Shown piece by piece: positions 24,676-34,522 of a stretch of DNA of 64,000 nt (within the stretch, counting starts at the first letter, position 1; every line of letters starts with the position of its first letter). The position numbers and the translations under genes were made by a program. Source of the stretch: Microvirga sp. Mcv34 (GTDB lineage Bacteria > Pseudomonadota > Alphaproteobacteria > Rhizobiales > Beijerinckiaceae); the NCBI RefSeq assembly GCF_024519725.1, contig NZ_JALJRK010000002.1, positions 36,938 through 100,937 on the forward strand, written 5' to 3'. The notes beneath the pieces are model-generated. The model saw only the letters and a program-made list of their open reading frames with translations, ran no database searches and had not been told where the DNA came from.

Positions 24676-25392
24676 ATGGCAGGCAGTGTCATGAAGCCAC
24701 ATAAAAGCTATCGCATCGAAGCGACCATGGACACCCTTCCATATGATGAAGGAGTCCAGGAGCGGCATTCCGAGATCATGAGCATGCTCGGCACGATCAA
24801 GGAGTCCATCGTTCCCGCGCGCGAGATCTCGGCATCCCTGCTCGAAGAGCATCGGCGCGACATGCAGGAGGCCCTTCGCCTGAAGGTGGAGCTCGACTCG
24901 ATCTACGAGGCCATCGAGCGGACCAAGAGGGAGATTGCGACGCTTCGCTATGCTGGCGCGCAAGGCCAGGAGATCACGCGGGTGACCGACGAACTCGGAG
25001 CCATCGTTCTCGGAACTGAGACGGCGACCAATTCGATCTTGGCCGCAGCCGAGAAAATCGACGATCTCTCCAGCAACCTGTCGTCACGCCTGACCGGCGG
25101 AGACCAGGAGATCGCTCGCGAGATCCTCGATCACGTCATCGGCATCTTCGAGGCCTGCAACTTCCAGGACATTACAGGTCAGCGTATCAGCAAGGTCGTC
25201 AACGCGATGAAGTTCGTCGAGGAGCGGGTTCATCACATGATCGATATCTGGGGCGGCCTCGAAAGCTTCAAGGACGTCGAGCCCGTGGACGAAGCGGGGC
25301 GAAAGGGGGAAGCGGCGCTCCTGAACGGTCCCGCTCTCGCGACCGACAAAGGCGTAACCTCCCAGGATGCCATCGACGCGCTCTTCGATTGA
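24676..25392 (+). CDS. cheZ: CheY phosphatase CheZ
   Basis: A 238-residue, almost wholly helical protein. CNFQDITGQRISKVV (161-175) matches the CheZ active site, with Asp165 and Gln169 in the places of the E. coli catalytic Asp143 and Gln147. The C-terminus SQDAIDALFD resembles the CheY-binding tail of CheZ, joined by a flexible linker. It removes the phosphate of CheY-P. A GTG at 24673 and an ATG at 24676 are both possible starts, 0-3 nt after the cheY stop. The gene ends the chemotaxis unit and converges on the heparinase-like gene. Confidence 0.9.
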   Translation: MAGSVMKPHKSYRIEATMDTLPYDEGVQERHSEIMSMLGTIKESIVPAREISASLLEEHRRDMQEALRLKVELDSIYEAIERTKREIATLRYAGAQGQEITRVTDELGAIVLGTETATNSILAAAEKIDDLSSNLSSRLTGGDQEIAREILDHVIGIFEACNFQDITGQRISKVVNAMKFVEERVHHMIDIWGGLESFKDVEPVDEAGRKGEAALLNGPALATDKGVTSQDAIDALFD

Positions 25393-25420
25393 TGAGGCGG
25401 TTGAAACGGCTGCCTGAAGC

Positions 25421-25449
25421 GAGGCCCGGCGTCTGAACTGCCGGGTCTC
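25421..25449. terminator. Hairpin between convergent cheZ and heparinase-like gene
   Basis: GAGGCCCGGC pairs with GCCGGGTCTC (one mismatch) around a 9-nt loop. It lies between two convergent genes, so it may serve both; there is no strong T run on either side. Confidence 0.5.
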
Positions 25450-25458
25450 GACTGCTCT

Positions 25459-28254
25459 TCAAACCATCAACTCCTGCTGCTCGGCCTGATGCATAAGGCC
25501 GGGCATCCGCAGCATTGCTTTGACCTCCGGCGTCGCCAGGAGATCCATGATCCGGCGGAAGCCCTGATCGCTGATCGTAACGATCATTCCTCCGCAGACG
25601 TCGCCTGAGCCGGAGAATTTGTAGGTCAGGACATTGGCCGGGCGCAGACCTCCCTGCGCATGAGAGACGAAGCCCTGCAACGATCCGCGGCGGTCATTGC
25701 TTCCGTTGGTGACCGCCATGCCGTTGTATTCGCCAGTCATGACATGCGGGATCATACGCAATCTGTTCTTGTTGTGGAATCCGATGGCAAGGTTTGAACT
25801 CGTCAGCGCGACCGCAACATTCTCTTCGAAATGAAGAGTGCCATCGAACGAGAGAGGCGCCCCGGAGCCTCTGAAGCAATCAAATACGGCGATTGCGTCG
25901 AGATTGTCTAGGCATACGAACATGCGGGCATGGTCATAGCGGGGGCCATAGACGTTCGTCCCGATGCGCACGATGTTCGCGTGATCGAGCGATGTTCTGG
26001 CTTCGATCCATCCATGACCCGATGACTGATCGAGTCCGTCCGGACTGGCAATGCTATGGGCCCGAGACGAAGTCAGATAGTGTCTGATAGAACCCGTGTC
26101 ATGGAGGCTCGATCCTCCGGGATCCGTGATCCATCGGGTGCCTCGGGCCGTGTACACGAAGGATGAGCAGTCGAAATGACCGTTCTCACGGCGTTGCTCG
26201 CCGAACGAGGCACAAAGGTAACTCCAGTGAGGCTTGCGCTCATAATCCCGGAAGACGACGATGCCGTCACCTTCGGACGCAAACATCCGTGGACCTGTCG
26301 GATAGGACAACTCCTCGGCCAGTTCGGCGTCCTCCAGGAGTGATCGGCCGTAACCGGAGATCAGCCGTCTCAGCCATGATGCATGATGATAGCCGTGCGG
26401 CGCATCGCCCAGAGGCGGCAGCATTCCGCCCGGATCGGTCATTCCGACGATGACTTTGAGACCAGCTTTGAGGCGTTCCGTCAGGAGCTCACGAAAGTCC
26501 AGGGCATCGGCTTCGCCTTCAACACATTGCGTCAGCAGCAAGCCGGTGGAGATGATCTCGAGACGGTCGTGAAGAGATTGCTCGACTGATGAGCCGTCGG
26601 GTCCGATCAGTTGCTCGAATCCAGCGCGGAGCTGGGCAAGCGCAATGGACTTCCAGTACAACGCCAAGGGAAAGCGAGGAATGGCACGACTGATGGCAAG
26701 CAACGCACAGGCGGTGCGCAGCTGAATGAGGGAGGGTGAGAAGATATTCTGGCTTATGATCTCGGAGAGGGCAAAGCCGTATCTGATGATCTCGGCGAAG
26801 AGTGTCTGCCGGCGCTTGATGTCCTTGCCGTTCTTTGAGCTTGCGAGCAGGGCGAGGAGATGAAGCAGCACCTCCGTGCGTGTCGCCATCGACAACGGGT
26901 ATGTGCTCAAAGTGTCTCTGGGCTCATCCCACGGATTGGATTGCGCCCAGGACAAGGCAATATCCAAGGCTCTCGCGGGTCCCCCGAGCTCCGGCCGGGC
27001 GGCGAGGTCAAGAAGCCAGGAAAGGGACTGGAATTCCAGCCGCCATGCGGGAGACCTGTAAGGGTCTTCCGCCCATGAGAACACTTCGGGGAGAGGCCAC
27101 GGCTCGAGGCCACATAAGGTCAAGCGGCCATCGCCAATCGCCGGTGCTTCTCCAAGCTGGACGGCTTTTAGTCGATCATGGAAGGTAAAGAGAGGCCCGA
27201 GATCCTTTGGATCGATCCATTGATCGACGGGACACGCGCGCATCCTCTGGGCCTCGGGACGAAGCTGGACCTGGAGGCGCTCGCAAACTCTCTCAACGAA
27301 GCCAAGCGGACCGGCGATGTCGTCGCCGAGAATGTTCTCGAGCAGGAGCTCGTCGCCGATGGAAGCTTCAAGCGGAGTGACTAGGCTGATCCGCGACGCA
27401 TCCTCCGAGACCTGAAAGCCGAGTTCGACGGTCGTCGCACCCGCAGGCGGCGTCAGCTCGAGCGTGAAGCGTCTTGCCTGCCGGTGAACCGGAATGTCGA
27501 GGAAGGGTCCGTAGACCGGTGACGATGAGACGTCTGCATAGGGGGGCGGAAGTTGCTTGCCCTTCGCATCCCGGAAGATGATTCGGGCCAAGGCTCCGTC
27601 GCCCGCTTTGCCATTGTTGATCAGCTGCCCACGGACGATGAGCGGATGGCCAGGTGCAACCCCGTAGGTCAGCCACCGCGGCGTCGTGATTAGATCCCAC
27701 CACGCGCGTCGCGGAGCCGGGACAGGCTTGCCATCGGGCCGGGACCCTGTGGGTTCCGAAGGATCCGGCGGGGGCATCTGAACGCTTTGCTGAACTCTCA
27801 GGCCGCTGATCGTAAACGGGTGCGCGTTGCGCCAGCTGCGGATCGTCAGTGTCAGATGGCGTGTCGGGGCCGGAACGAAGACATTGAAGAGCACTCGGGC
27901 CGAATGGGAATGATCGCTGCTTCGATCGTAGTAGGCTGGTCCAGCGACATAATGGCTGTGAGGGTCGATCTGCGTCCTCGACAATCCTGGGACATATGCG
28001 AAATCGATGTGAAATCCATCTTCTGCCAGGAAGTCGATGCCGACCGCTGCAAAGTCGTGAACGGATCGAGCCTCCTCCTCTGGATGCCATGCGATCTGAA
28101 AGCCGATCTCGCACCAGGCGTCGCCGGAAACGTCCCTGACGTCGAAGACAATCCGGGACCAGCGGTTGTGGTTCGCCACCACATGAGTGTCGCCGTTGGA
28201 GCCTTCTGCAGCCTGGTCTCGCGGAACCGAGGAAACTTGTCTGACTTCAGGCAT
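25459..28254 (-). CDS. Heparinase II/III family protein
   Basis: A 931-residue protein. The C-terminal third contains the heparinase II/III-like block: the NGHFDCSSFVYTARGTRWITD segment (catalytic-type His and Tyr), SLHDTGSIRHYLTSSRAHS and repeated beta strands; the middle (about 350-620) is helical, as expected for the alpha/alpha toroid. The first 330 residues form beta-rich, carbohydrate-binding-like regions. The family consists of polysaccharide lyases acting on uronic-acid glycans. No signal peptide is seen at the chosen start, so secretion is uncertain. The ATG at 28254 has only a weak ribosome site. It is not in an operon. It might process an acidic exopolysaccharide. Confidence 0.78.
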   Translation of the reverse strand: MPEVRQVSSVPRDQAAEGSNGDTHVVANHNRWSRIVFDVRDVSGDAWCEIGFQIAWHPEEEARSVHDFAAVGIDFLAEDGFHIDFAYVPGLSRTQIDPHSHYVAGPAYYDRSSDHSHSARVLFNVFVPAPTRHLTLTIRSWRNAHPFTISGLRVQQSVQMPPPDPSEPTGSRPDGKPVPAPRRAWWDLITTPRWLTYGVAPGHPLIVRGQLINNGKAGDGALARIIFRDAKGKQLPPPYADVSSSPVYGPFLDIPVHRQARRFTLELTPPAGATTVELGFQVSEDASRISLVTPLEASIGDELLLENILGDDIAGPLGFVERVCERLQVQLRPEAQRMRACPVDQWIDPKDLGPLFTFHDRLKAVQLGEAPAIGDGRLTLCGLEPWPLPEVFSWAEDPYRSPAWRLEFQSLSWLLDLAARPELGGPARALDIALSWAQSNPWDEPRDTLSTYPLSMATRTEVLLHLLALLASSKNGKDIKRRQTLFAEIIRYGFALSEIISQNIFSPSLIQLRTACALLAISRAIPRFPLALYWKSIALAQLRAGFEQLIGPDGSSVEQSLHDRLEIISTGLLLTQCVEGEADALDFRELLTERLKAGLKVIVGMTDPGGMLPPLGDAPHGYHHASWLRRLISGYGRSLLEDAELAEELSYPTGPRMFASEGDGIVVFRDYERKPHWSYLCASFGEQRRENGHFDCSSFVYTARGTRWITDPGGSSLHDTGSIRHYLTSSRAHSIASPDGLDQSSGHGWIEARTSLDHANIVRIGTNVYGPRYDHARMFVCLDNLDAIAVFDCFRGSGAPLSFDGTLHFEENVAVALTSSNLAIGFHNKNRLRMIPHVMTGEYNGMAVTNGSNDRRGSLQGFVSHAQGGLRPANVLTYKFSGSGDVCGGMIVTISDQGFRRIMDLLATPEVKAMLRMPGLMHQAEQQELMV

Positions 28255-28396
28255 GCGGGTCTTAAAGCCTTTAGAGGAATTTCATGAGACAGGTGTGGAG
28301 TTCCGCCAGGCTCAACCTGAGATGCAGGGCGCCGTGGCTGAGCAGGACACATCGGGCCGCGCAGGGAGCTGCTGGCGTCTATCCAGCCGTGCCCGC

Positions 28397-29017
28397 CTAG
28401 TTGCCGGTCGCGACTTCGAGAAACAGAGCCATGCGGATCAGCTCTGAAAGGCTCTTCGCTTCCATCTTGGACATCACATTGGAGCGATGGATTTCCACTG
28501 TTCGAATGCTGATGTTCAGTTCATGTGCGATCATCTTATTGGCTTTTCCGGCGACGAGCCCGTCGAGCACCTGGCGCTCACGTTGAGACAGCGACTGAAG
28601 TCGGGCTTGGGTGCGCAGAAGCTCCTGGTTCTTACGGACGCTCTTCTCATCGCACACCAAAGCGAAGCGCACCACCTCCAGAAATCGGTCTTCCCGGAAG
28701 GGCTTCTCGAGGAAGTCGATGGCTCCGACCTTCATGGCCTCGACCGCGAGAGGAATGTCCGCGTGTCCTGTCATGACGACAACAGGAACATTCAGTCCAC
28801 GACCATTGAGACGCCGGATGAACTCCAGTCCGTCGATCCCAGGCATGCGGACATCCGTAACGATGCAGCATCGCCCTGGGTCTTGAACCTCGTCGAGGAA
28901 TGCTTTCGCAGATTCGTAGACACGAACGTTCAACCCGGCCGAAACCAGCAGAAACGAAAGAGCTTTTCGCACTCCAATGTCATCATCCACCACATACACG
29001 ATCGGCGTGTTCGACAC
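28397..29017 (-). CDS. fixJ: FixJ-like response regulator
   Basis: A 206-residue NarL/FixJ-type regulator. The receiver (about 5-120) has [14 protein letters not shown], phospho-Asp in [30 protein letters not shown] and FLEKPF, all close to rhizobial FixJ; the C-terminal LuxR-type helix-turn-helix holds [19 protein letters not shown] and [17 protein letters not shown]. The start is GTG at 29017, with GGAGG about 9 nt upstream, inside the end of the kinase gene (35-nt overlap), so the pair is coupled. An in-frame start at 29155 would lie deep in the kinase. In rhizobia FixJ activates fixK and nifA; the targets here are unknown. Confidence 0.88.
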   Translation of the reverse strand: MSNTPIVYVVDDDIGVRKALSFLLVSAGLNVRVYESAKAFLDEVQDPGRCCIVTDVRMPGIDGLEFIRRLNGRGLNVPVVVMTGHADIPLAVEAMKVGAIDFLEKPFREDRFLEVVRFALVCDEKSVRKNQELLRTQARLQSLSQRERQVLDGLVAGKANKMIAHELNISIRTVEIHRSNVMSKMEAKSLSELIRMALFLEVATGN

Positions 29018-31730
29018 TGGCCATGTCCTCCATATCGATGGTTCTAAGAGTGAAATGGAAGGTTGTTCCCTCGCCAGGAACGGATTCCGCCCAGATCTTG
29101 CCGCCGTGAGATTCGATGATCGTCCGGCTGATCGAGAGGCCGACCCCCATGCCACTCTGTTTCGTGGTGGTAAACGGCTTGAACAGGTTCTTCAAGATCT
29201 CCGGTGGAATGCCGGATCCCGTATCCTGAACACTGATCTGAACGAGCGACTCTGTGGGCAGAGGTCTCGCCCTGATCGTCAGCTCACGAGAGCTCACATC
29301 CTGCATCGCCTCAATTGCGTTGCGGACGAGATTGAGAAGGACCTGCTGGATCTGAACGCGGTTCACGAAGACCAGAGGGCTGTCGGACGGAAAATCGAAC
29401 TCGACCTTCACTTCTTGCTCCTTGGCCCCGACGAGCGCCAAGGCGCCGGCTTCTTCGACGAGCCTCTGAAGCCCCTCTATCTGATGCTCGCTGCCCCCGC
29501 GGGCAACGAACTCGCGCAGTTGCCGGATGACCTCGCCGGCGCGTAGAGCTTCTTCGGCCGCTTCGTTCACCGCATGCCGGACAAGGGCAACTTTATCACC
29601 TTCGATCCCGTTCAGGATCATCCCGCAGCCCTTGAGATAGCTTGTGATCGCCGTCAGGGGCTGGTTGATTTCGTGGGCCAGGGTCGATCCCATTTCGCCC
29701 AAGGCCGTGAAGCGCGACATGTAGGCGAGTTCGGACTGCAATTCCTGCATCCGCGTTTCGGTCCGCTGGCGCTCGGTCAGGTCGCGGATGAAGGCCGTGA
29801 AGAACCGCTCGCCATCGGATTCCATTTCGCCGACCTGGACTTCCATGGGAAAGGTCGAGCCGTCTTTGCGCTGGGCAACGGCGACGCGCCCGCTCCCGAT
29901 GATCCGCCGCTCGCCAGTTTCACGATAGCGGCGGATGTAGCCGTCATGCTGCTCCCTGTAGGGCAGGGGCATCAGGAACTTGACGTTGGTCCCGATGACC
30001 TCGTCAGGATGGTAGCCGAACATGCGTACGGCCGTGGCGCTGAAGGAGCGGATGATGCCGCCCTCGTCCGAGACGATCATGGCGTCGGGAACGGTTTCGA
30101 GAATGGACCGGAGGTGAGCCTCCCTCGTGCGCAGCCGCTCCTCGCTGGAGCGCAGGGCATTCTCCGCGAGCTTGCGCTCCGTGATGTCCTGGATCGTCCC
30201 GATCTTGCGAATGGGTCGCCCGCTTTCGTCCACCATCGTTCGGCCGATCGCCGTCACCCAGCGCTCGGCGCCGGTATCGGCACGAAACACCCGGAACGTG
30301 CCACTATAGGTCAGGCTGGCGCCGGGCTCGTTGGCATAGAATGTTTCCTCAAGGCCGTCCCGGTCATCGGGATGCACACATCCGAGAACGATCTCGCGGG
30401 TGACATCGATATCCGGTCCGAGTCCCAGGATCTGACGGGCTTCCGGCGTCCATTGGCGGCGGCCTGTGACAAGATCCTGATCCCAGATGCCGAGCGCGGT
30501 CGTCTCGATAGCTACACGCAGGCGCTCCTCGCTGCTGCGAAGCTTCATCTCGGCCAGCCGCTGGTCGTGAATGTCCGTGACCGTGCCCACCCATTCCTGG
30601 ACGGCGCCGTCTTCGCCCAGGAGCGGGACGGCTCTTGCGAGCACCCAGCGATAGGCTCCGTCCGACCGTCGAACCCGGTACTCGAACATGCCGGGATCCT
30701 GAGATGTGCGAACGGCCCGCCATTGCGCGAGCAGCTTCTCTCGATCATCCGGGTGAACGGCGTCGAGGAACCCGAAGTCCAGATAGACTTGCCTGGATTC
30801 GCCGCTGAACGCCTCCCAGCCCCAGACCTTGCTGACGGACCCATCCGTCGCAGCACGCCAGACGATGGCCGCGCTCGCTTCGATCAGGGCGCGGTACTGC
30901 TCTTCGCTTTGACGGAGGCGCTCGGCGGCGGACTTCTGCTCGTGAATATCCGTGACCGTGCCAACCCATTCCTGCACCATGCCACGGGCATCCCGGAGGG
31001 GAACGGCTCGCATGAGCACCCACCGGTATTCGCCACCGGGCTGGCGGACACGATACTCGCTTGTTCCGGGCTGTTCGGACGCGAGCGTCTCAATCCAGGA
31101 CGACGTCGCCCGTTCACGATCCTCGGGGTGAACGTGGTCAAGCCATGCGAAGTCCCTGGCACTACCCGCCGAGTGGTTGTGCGGCGTCTCCCAGCCCAAT
31201 AGGCCATCGATAATCGAGCCGTTCGGTGAGGCGCGCCAGACCATGGCGGCGCTTGCCTCAATCAGGGCCCGGTAGCGCTCCTCCTGGGTTTTGAGTGCAG
31301 CCTCCGCGGCCATGAAGCGGCTGACGTCGCGCGATGTGAGAATATAGTTGCATATTCTCCCGCATTCATCTTCGATCGCATCGATCGTAATCCGGCACAG
31401 GACAGGGACACCCTGCTTCGTTCTACAGCGTGCCTGATCTCCAAAGTGACCCAGTCTCTCGGCCGTTTTCAGATCCTGAGCGGATTTACTGCGGCTCACC
31501 GCATCCGGTGGATAGAGGAGCGAGAAATGGAGACCAAGAACTTCATCGGTTCTCCAGCCATAGATCTGCTCTGCGCCTCTGTTCCACGATATAATGTGGC
31601 CATGCGGGTCGAGGGTGATCAGCGCGAAATCGCGAACGGCCTTGAGAGCGCGACCGGCATCGACGATCGGACGGGCATCCTGCCCGGATCGCACATCGAC
31701 TCCCTTGTTAAACGCAGAAGTATGAGTCAT
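28983..31730 (-). CDS. fixL: FixL-like oxygen-sensing histidine kinase with five PAS domains
   Basis: 915 residues from the ATG at 31730. Five PAS domains lie at about 23-140, 148-265, 273-390, 398-520 and 535-655, then a HisKA domain (phospho-His686 in [14 protein letters not shown]) and an ATPase domain (N-box near 800, [15 protein letters not shown]). The fifth PAS matches the haem PAS of FixL: His595, Arg601 and Arg615 correspond to Bradyrhizobium FixL His200 (haem ligand), Arg206 and Arg220 (oxygen contact). PAS 2 and 3 are near duplicates, 126 residues apart. An open frame reaches a TTG at 31823, but the ATG at 31730 follows GGGGGGA. No membrane helices. It is the partner of the overlapping FixJ. 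Confidence 0.85.
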   Translation of the reverse strand: MTHTSAFNKGVDVRSGQDARPIVDAGRALKAVRDFALITLDPHGHIISWNRGAEQIYGWRTDEVLGLHFSLLYPPDAVSRSKSAQDLKTAERLGHFGDQARCRTKQGVPVLCRITIDAIEDECGRICNYILTSRDVSRFMAAEAALKTQEERYRALIEASAAMVWRASPNGSIIDGLLGWETPHNHSAGSARDFAWLDHVHPEDRERATSSWIETLASEQPGTSEYRVRQPGGEYRWVLMRAVPLRDARGMVQEWVGTVTDIHEQKSAAERLRQSEEQYRALIEASAAIVWRAATDGSVSKVWGWEAFSGESRQVYLDFGFLDAVHPDDREKLLAQWRAVRTSQDPGMFEYRVRRSDGAYRWVLARAVPLLGEDGAVQEWVGTVTDIHDQRLAEMKLRSSEERLRVAIETTALGIWDQDLVTGRRQWTPEARQILGLGPDIDVTREIVLGCVHPDDRDGLEETFYANEPGASLTYSGTFRVFRADTGAERWVTAIGRTMVDESGRPIRKIGTIQDITERKLAENALRSSEERLRTREAHLRSILETVPDAMIVSDEGGIIRSFSATAVRMFGYHPDEVIGTNVKFLMPLPYREQHDGYIRRYRETGERRIIGSGRVAVAQRKDGSTFPMEVQVGEMESDGERFFTAFIRDLTERQRTETRMQELQSELAYMSRFTALGEMGSTLAHEINQPLTAITSYLKGCGMILNGIEGDKVALVRHAVNEAAEEALRAGEVIRQLREFVARGGSEHQIEGLQRLVEEAGALALVGAKEQEVKVEFDFPSDSPLVFVNRVQIQQVLLNLVRNAIEAMQDVSSRELTIRARPLPTESLVQISVQDTGSGIPPEILKNLFKPFTTTKQSGMGVGLSISRTIIESHGGKIWAESVPGEGTTFHFTLRTIDMEDMASVEHADRVCGG

Positions 31731-32103
31731 TCCCCCCAACCCATGTGCTGCGTCGCGTGCAGGATCTGAACTTAATGGTGAAGAATCGCCGAGGGCAACA
31801 CCATTGATGTGCCCGGCCGGCAAGAAATGTCACCGCCGCGATTGCATCAGCGTACCGAAATCAGCAATCAAAAAAGCCGCCTGACTCCGCTGCTATAGTG
31901 TCGCGCCAGGAATATTGACATAATATATCATGTGACCGACCGCATCATTCCTTGCGTGTCTCACGCCTTTCTTCCGGAAGCCAAAACTCGGTTCTGATCG
32001 CAAAGGTAGAGCTAACCGATGGCGCCGCGCGCCTCTCAGGTCAGCCTCGTGCAAGGTTGGCGGGTTAAACGCCTCTTTACCATATTCGCCTGGAGACCAC
32101 CCT
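31731..32103. other. Intergenic region between fixL-like and flgB
   Basis: About 370 nt separating divergent units. The AT-rich core near 31905-31935 contains TTGACA at 31915-31920 but no fitting -10 element at 16-18 nt. The flagellar 14-nt element for flgB lies at 32045-32058. No gene is supported here. Confidence 0.65.
32045..32058 (+). promoter_or_regulatory. Flagellar 14-nt element, flgB unit
   Basis: CCTCGTGCAAGGTT, one of six copies of CYTCGYRCAAGSNT found before flagellar units. It ends 45 nt before the flgB start. Six nt after it comes TTAAAC. Confidence 0.7.
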
Positions 32104-32490
32104 GTGACGGCACCTGTCTATCTGTTCGATCTGGCATCGCGACAGGCTCAATGGCTCGCCGCCCGCCAAACGACGATTTCCGGAAACGTCGCCAACGCCA
32201 ACACCCCGGGCTATCGGGCCAGGGATGTCGAGCCGTTTGCCGACGTCATGGACAAGACCAAGCTGGCCATGGCCGCGACGAACGCCAGCCACATCGGCTT
32301 TACGCCTTCAAAAGCCGAAGCGAGCAAGGTCAAGAAGTCGGATAGCTGGGACACGGTCTATTCCAAGAATTCCGTCAGCCTTGAGCAGGAGCTCATCAAG
32401 GCTGGCGAGGTCAACCGGCAGCACTCGTTGAACACAAGCATCGTCAAGTCATTCCACCGGATGCTGATGTCAAGCGTAAGGACTTCATGA
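32104..32490 (+). CDS. flgB: Flagellar basal-body rod protein FlgB
   Basis: A 128-residue proximal rod protein. The N-terminal [22 protein letters not shown] is the rod/hook family signature (A-x-N-x-A-N-x-x-T-P-G-Y), and the C-terminal helix ends [13 protein letters not shown]. It is exported by the flagellar type III system and joins the MS ring to the rod. The start is GTG at 32104. It opens a ten-gene unit running to fliP and overlaps flgC by 4 nt. The upstream 14-nt element is likely its control site. Confidence 0.94.
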   Translation: MTAPVYLFDLASRQAQWLAARQTTISGNVANANTPGYRARDVEPFADVMDKTKLAMAATNASHIGFTPSKAEASKVKKSDSWDTVYSKNSVSLEQELIKAGEVNRQHSLNTSIVKSFHRMLMSSVRTS

Positions 32491-32906
32491 TGATCGATCC
32501 CCTGGTTGCATCCAGCAAATTGTCGAGTTCGGGCCTGGAAGCCCAATCGGCGCGTCTCCGGGTCATTTCGGAGAACATCGCGAACGCGCAGTCGACCGGT
32601 CGTACACCGGGCTCCGATCCTTACACGCGCAAGACGATCACCTTCAAATCCGAGCTCGACCGGACACTCGGCGCGGCCTCTGTCACCGTCAAGGACATCG
32701 GGCAGGACGATTCCGCTTTTCCGGTCGAGTACGACCCAGGCAATCCGGCCGCGGATGAGAATGGCATGGTCAAGAAGCCGAACGTGAACACGCTGATCGA
32801 AATGGCGGACATGCGCGAGGCCAATCGATCCTATCAGGCGAACCTGCAGATGATGAAGCAGGCTAGAGCCATGATCACTGCAACAATCGATCTCATGAGA
32901 GGCTGA
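32487..32906 (+). CDS. flgC: Flagellar basal-body rod protein FlgC
   Basis: A 139-residue proximal rod protein. [20 protein letters not shown] is the N-terminal rod motif; YTRKTITFK and the C-terminal helix from [20 protein letters not shown] are typical of FlgC. The ATG at 32487 overlaps the flgB stop by 4 nt; a second ATG follows at once. FliE starts 1 nt after its stop. The length fits the family (about 135-140 residues). Confidence 0.95.
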   Translation: MMIDPLVASSKLSSSGLEAQSARLRVISENIANAQSTGRTPGSDPYTRKTITFKSELDRTLGAASVTVKDIGQDDSAFPVEYDPGNPAADENGMVKKPNVNTLIEMADMREANRSYQANLQMMKQARAMITATIDLMRG

Positions 32907-32907
32907 T

Positions 32908-33237
32908 ATGGTCAGCGCAGTTTCTTCGATCTCCTCAATGATCGATCGCCCCTCGGCGATCGCAGCCATTCCCACCTTCGGCGGGACGCCGGCCGCAGGA
33001 GCCGTGGCCGGGGCATCCCAGGCGAGTTTCGGCGACATGATGGCTCAAGTGGCCACTTCCGCCATCGATACGATGAAGGCGGGCGAAGCGGCGTCGATCG
33101 CCGGGATCCAAGGCAAGGCCTCGGTGCAGCAGGTCGTCGAGGCGGTGATGTCGGCGGAGCAGACGCTCCAGACGGCCATCGCGATCCGCGACAAGGTTGT
33201 CGCGGCCTATCAAGAAATCGCCCGGATGACGATTTAA
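32908..33237 (+). CDS. fliE: Flagellar hook-basal body complex protein FliE
   Basis: A 109-residue protein that links the MS ring (FliF) to the first rod subunits. The C-terminal half [20 protein letters not shown] and [15 protein letters not shown] is the conserved FliE helix pair; the first 40 residues are Ala/Gly-rich and variable, as usual. It lies directly after flgC and 10 nt before flgG, in the usual rhizobial order. Confidence 0.93.
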   Translation: MVSAVSSISSMIDRPSAIAAIPTFGGTPAAGAVAGASQASFGDMMAQVATSAIDTMKAGEAASIAGIQGKASVQQVVEAVMSAEQTLQTAIAIRDKVVAAYQEIARMTI

Positions 33238-33247
33238 GGGGACTAAA

Positions 33248-34036
33248 ATGAGAGCGCTCGCGATCGCCGCCACGGGCATGAATGCCCAGCAGCTTAATGT
33301 CGAAGTCATCGCAAACAACATCTCGAATGTGAACACAACCGCCTTCAAGGGGGCGCGGGCCGAGTTCACGGATCTGCTCTACCAGGCAGAGCGGTCTCAG
33401 GCCATTCCAAACCAGGCCGGATCGAGCCCGGTCCCGGAAGGCGCGATGCTGGGTCTCGGCGTCAAGACGGCGGCGATCCGCAACCTGCATCGCCAGGGAT
33501 CGCTCACGAATACGTCGAACCAGTTCGACCTCGCCCTGAACGGCCGCGGCTGGTTCCAGGTCAATGCCCCCAGCGGCGAAATCGTCTACACACGTGCGGG
33601 ATCGTTCAACAAGGACGGCAACGGGCAGCTCGTCACCCTCGACGGCTACACCCTCAATCCGCCGATTATCGTTCCGGCCAATACCCTCGACGTGACCATC
33701 AACGAATCCGGCGAGGTGTTCGCGAAGATCGACGGACAGGCTCAGCCGCAGAACCTCGGCCAGCTGTCGCTTGCGAACTTCGCCAACGATGCGGGCCTGG
33801 AGCCGATCGGCAGCAACTATTATCGCGAGACCCTCGCATCCGGCGCGCCGGTCGTGGGCATGCCGTCGGATCCGGGGTTCGGGAAGATCCACCAGGGTTA
33901 TCTCGAGGCCTCCAACGTCGATCCGATCAAGGAGATCACGAACCTGATCTCCGCACAGCGCGCCTTCGAGATGAACTCGAAGGTCATCCAGGCCGCCGAC
34001 GATATGGCCGGAACCGTGTCCAAGGGCATCCGCTAA
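33248..34036 (+). CDS. flgG: Distal rod protein FlgG
   Basis: A 262-residue rod protein of normal length. The N-terminal [20 protein letters not shown] is the rod/hook signature, [13 protein letters not shown] and [20 protein letters not shown] the central domain, and the C-terminus [20 protein letters not shown] the conserved closing helix. It forms the distal rod that crosses the periplasm. The start at 33248 has GGGG 5-6 nt upstream. Confidence 0.95.
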   Translation: MRALAIAATGMNAQQLNVEVIANNISNVNTTAFKGARAEFTDLLYQAERSQAIPNQAGSSPVPEGAMLGLGVKTAAIRNLHRQGSLTNTSNQFDLALNGRGWFQVNAPSGEIVYTRAGSFNKDGNGQLVTLDGYTLNPPIIVPANTLDVTINESGEVFAKIDGQAQPQNLGQLSLANFANDAGLEPIGSNYYRETLASGAPVVGMPSDPGFGKIHQGYLEASNVDPIKEITNLISAQRAFEMNSKVIQAADDMAGTVSKGIR

Positions 34037-34060
34037 GGGCGAAAGCCGGGTGAAAGATTC

Positions 34061-34522
34061 ATGAAGCATCTCGTCCATCTTGCTCTCGCGGCGAGCGTCA
34101 TGGCGCTGGCGGCTTCCCAGGCCGCCATCGCTGAAGAGCGCATTCTCCCGGTTCCCTCGGTGACCATTTATCCCGGCGATACGATCAACGAGTCGATGCT
34201 CAAGGATCGGGCATTCCCGGAAAATTACCGCTACCGGACGGCTGTCATCGAGTCGCCGCGGGTTCTCACCGGCAAGATGGCGCGTCGGACTCTCCTGCCC
34301 GGTGAGCCGATTCCGATGAATGCCGTCGACGACCCGAAGCTCGTGACGCGTGGTACGCAGACGCAGATCGTGTTCGAGGAAGGTGGGCTGTCGATCATGG
34401 GGATCGGCATCCCGCTTCAGTCCGGCACCCTGGGCGAAACCATCCAGGTCAAGAACGTCGACAGCGGCCGGATCATCACCGGCCGGGTTCAGCCCGACGG
34501 CCGGGTTCGGATCGGATTCTGA
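34061..34522 (+). CDS. flgA: P-ring assembly chaperone FlgA
   Basis: A 153-residue periplasmic protein with a signal peptide (MKHLVHLALAASVMALAAS, cleavage near AIA-EE). The remainder is the SAF-type domain of FlgA: VTIYPGDTINESML, RRTLLPGEPIPMNAV and the ending IITGRVQPDGRVRI. It helps FlgI assemble into the P ring. Its stop overlaps the flgI start by 1 nt (TGATG), and flgI is indeed next, which supports the role. Confidence 0.92.
   Translation: MKHLVHLALAASVMALAASQAAIAEERILPVPSVTIYPGDTINESMLKDRAFPENYRYRTAVIESPRVLTGKMARRTLLPGEPIPMNAVDDPKLVTRGTQTQIVFEEGGLSIMGIGIPLQSGTLGETIQVKNVDSGRIITGRVQPDGRVRIGF

Noticed and set aside
29574..31202. Long open frame (542 codons) on the plus strand opposite the FixL-like kinase
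   Set aside because: Antisense shadow of the multi-PAS kinase; no ribosome site or motif.
31915..31940. TTGACA as a sigma-70 promoter before flgB
   Set aside because: No -10-like hexamer occurs 16-18 nt downstream, and flgB lies another 170 nt away.
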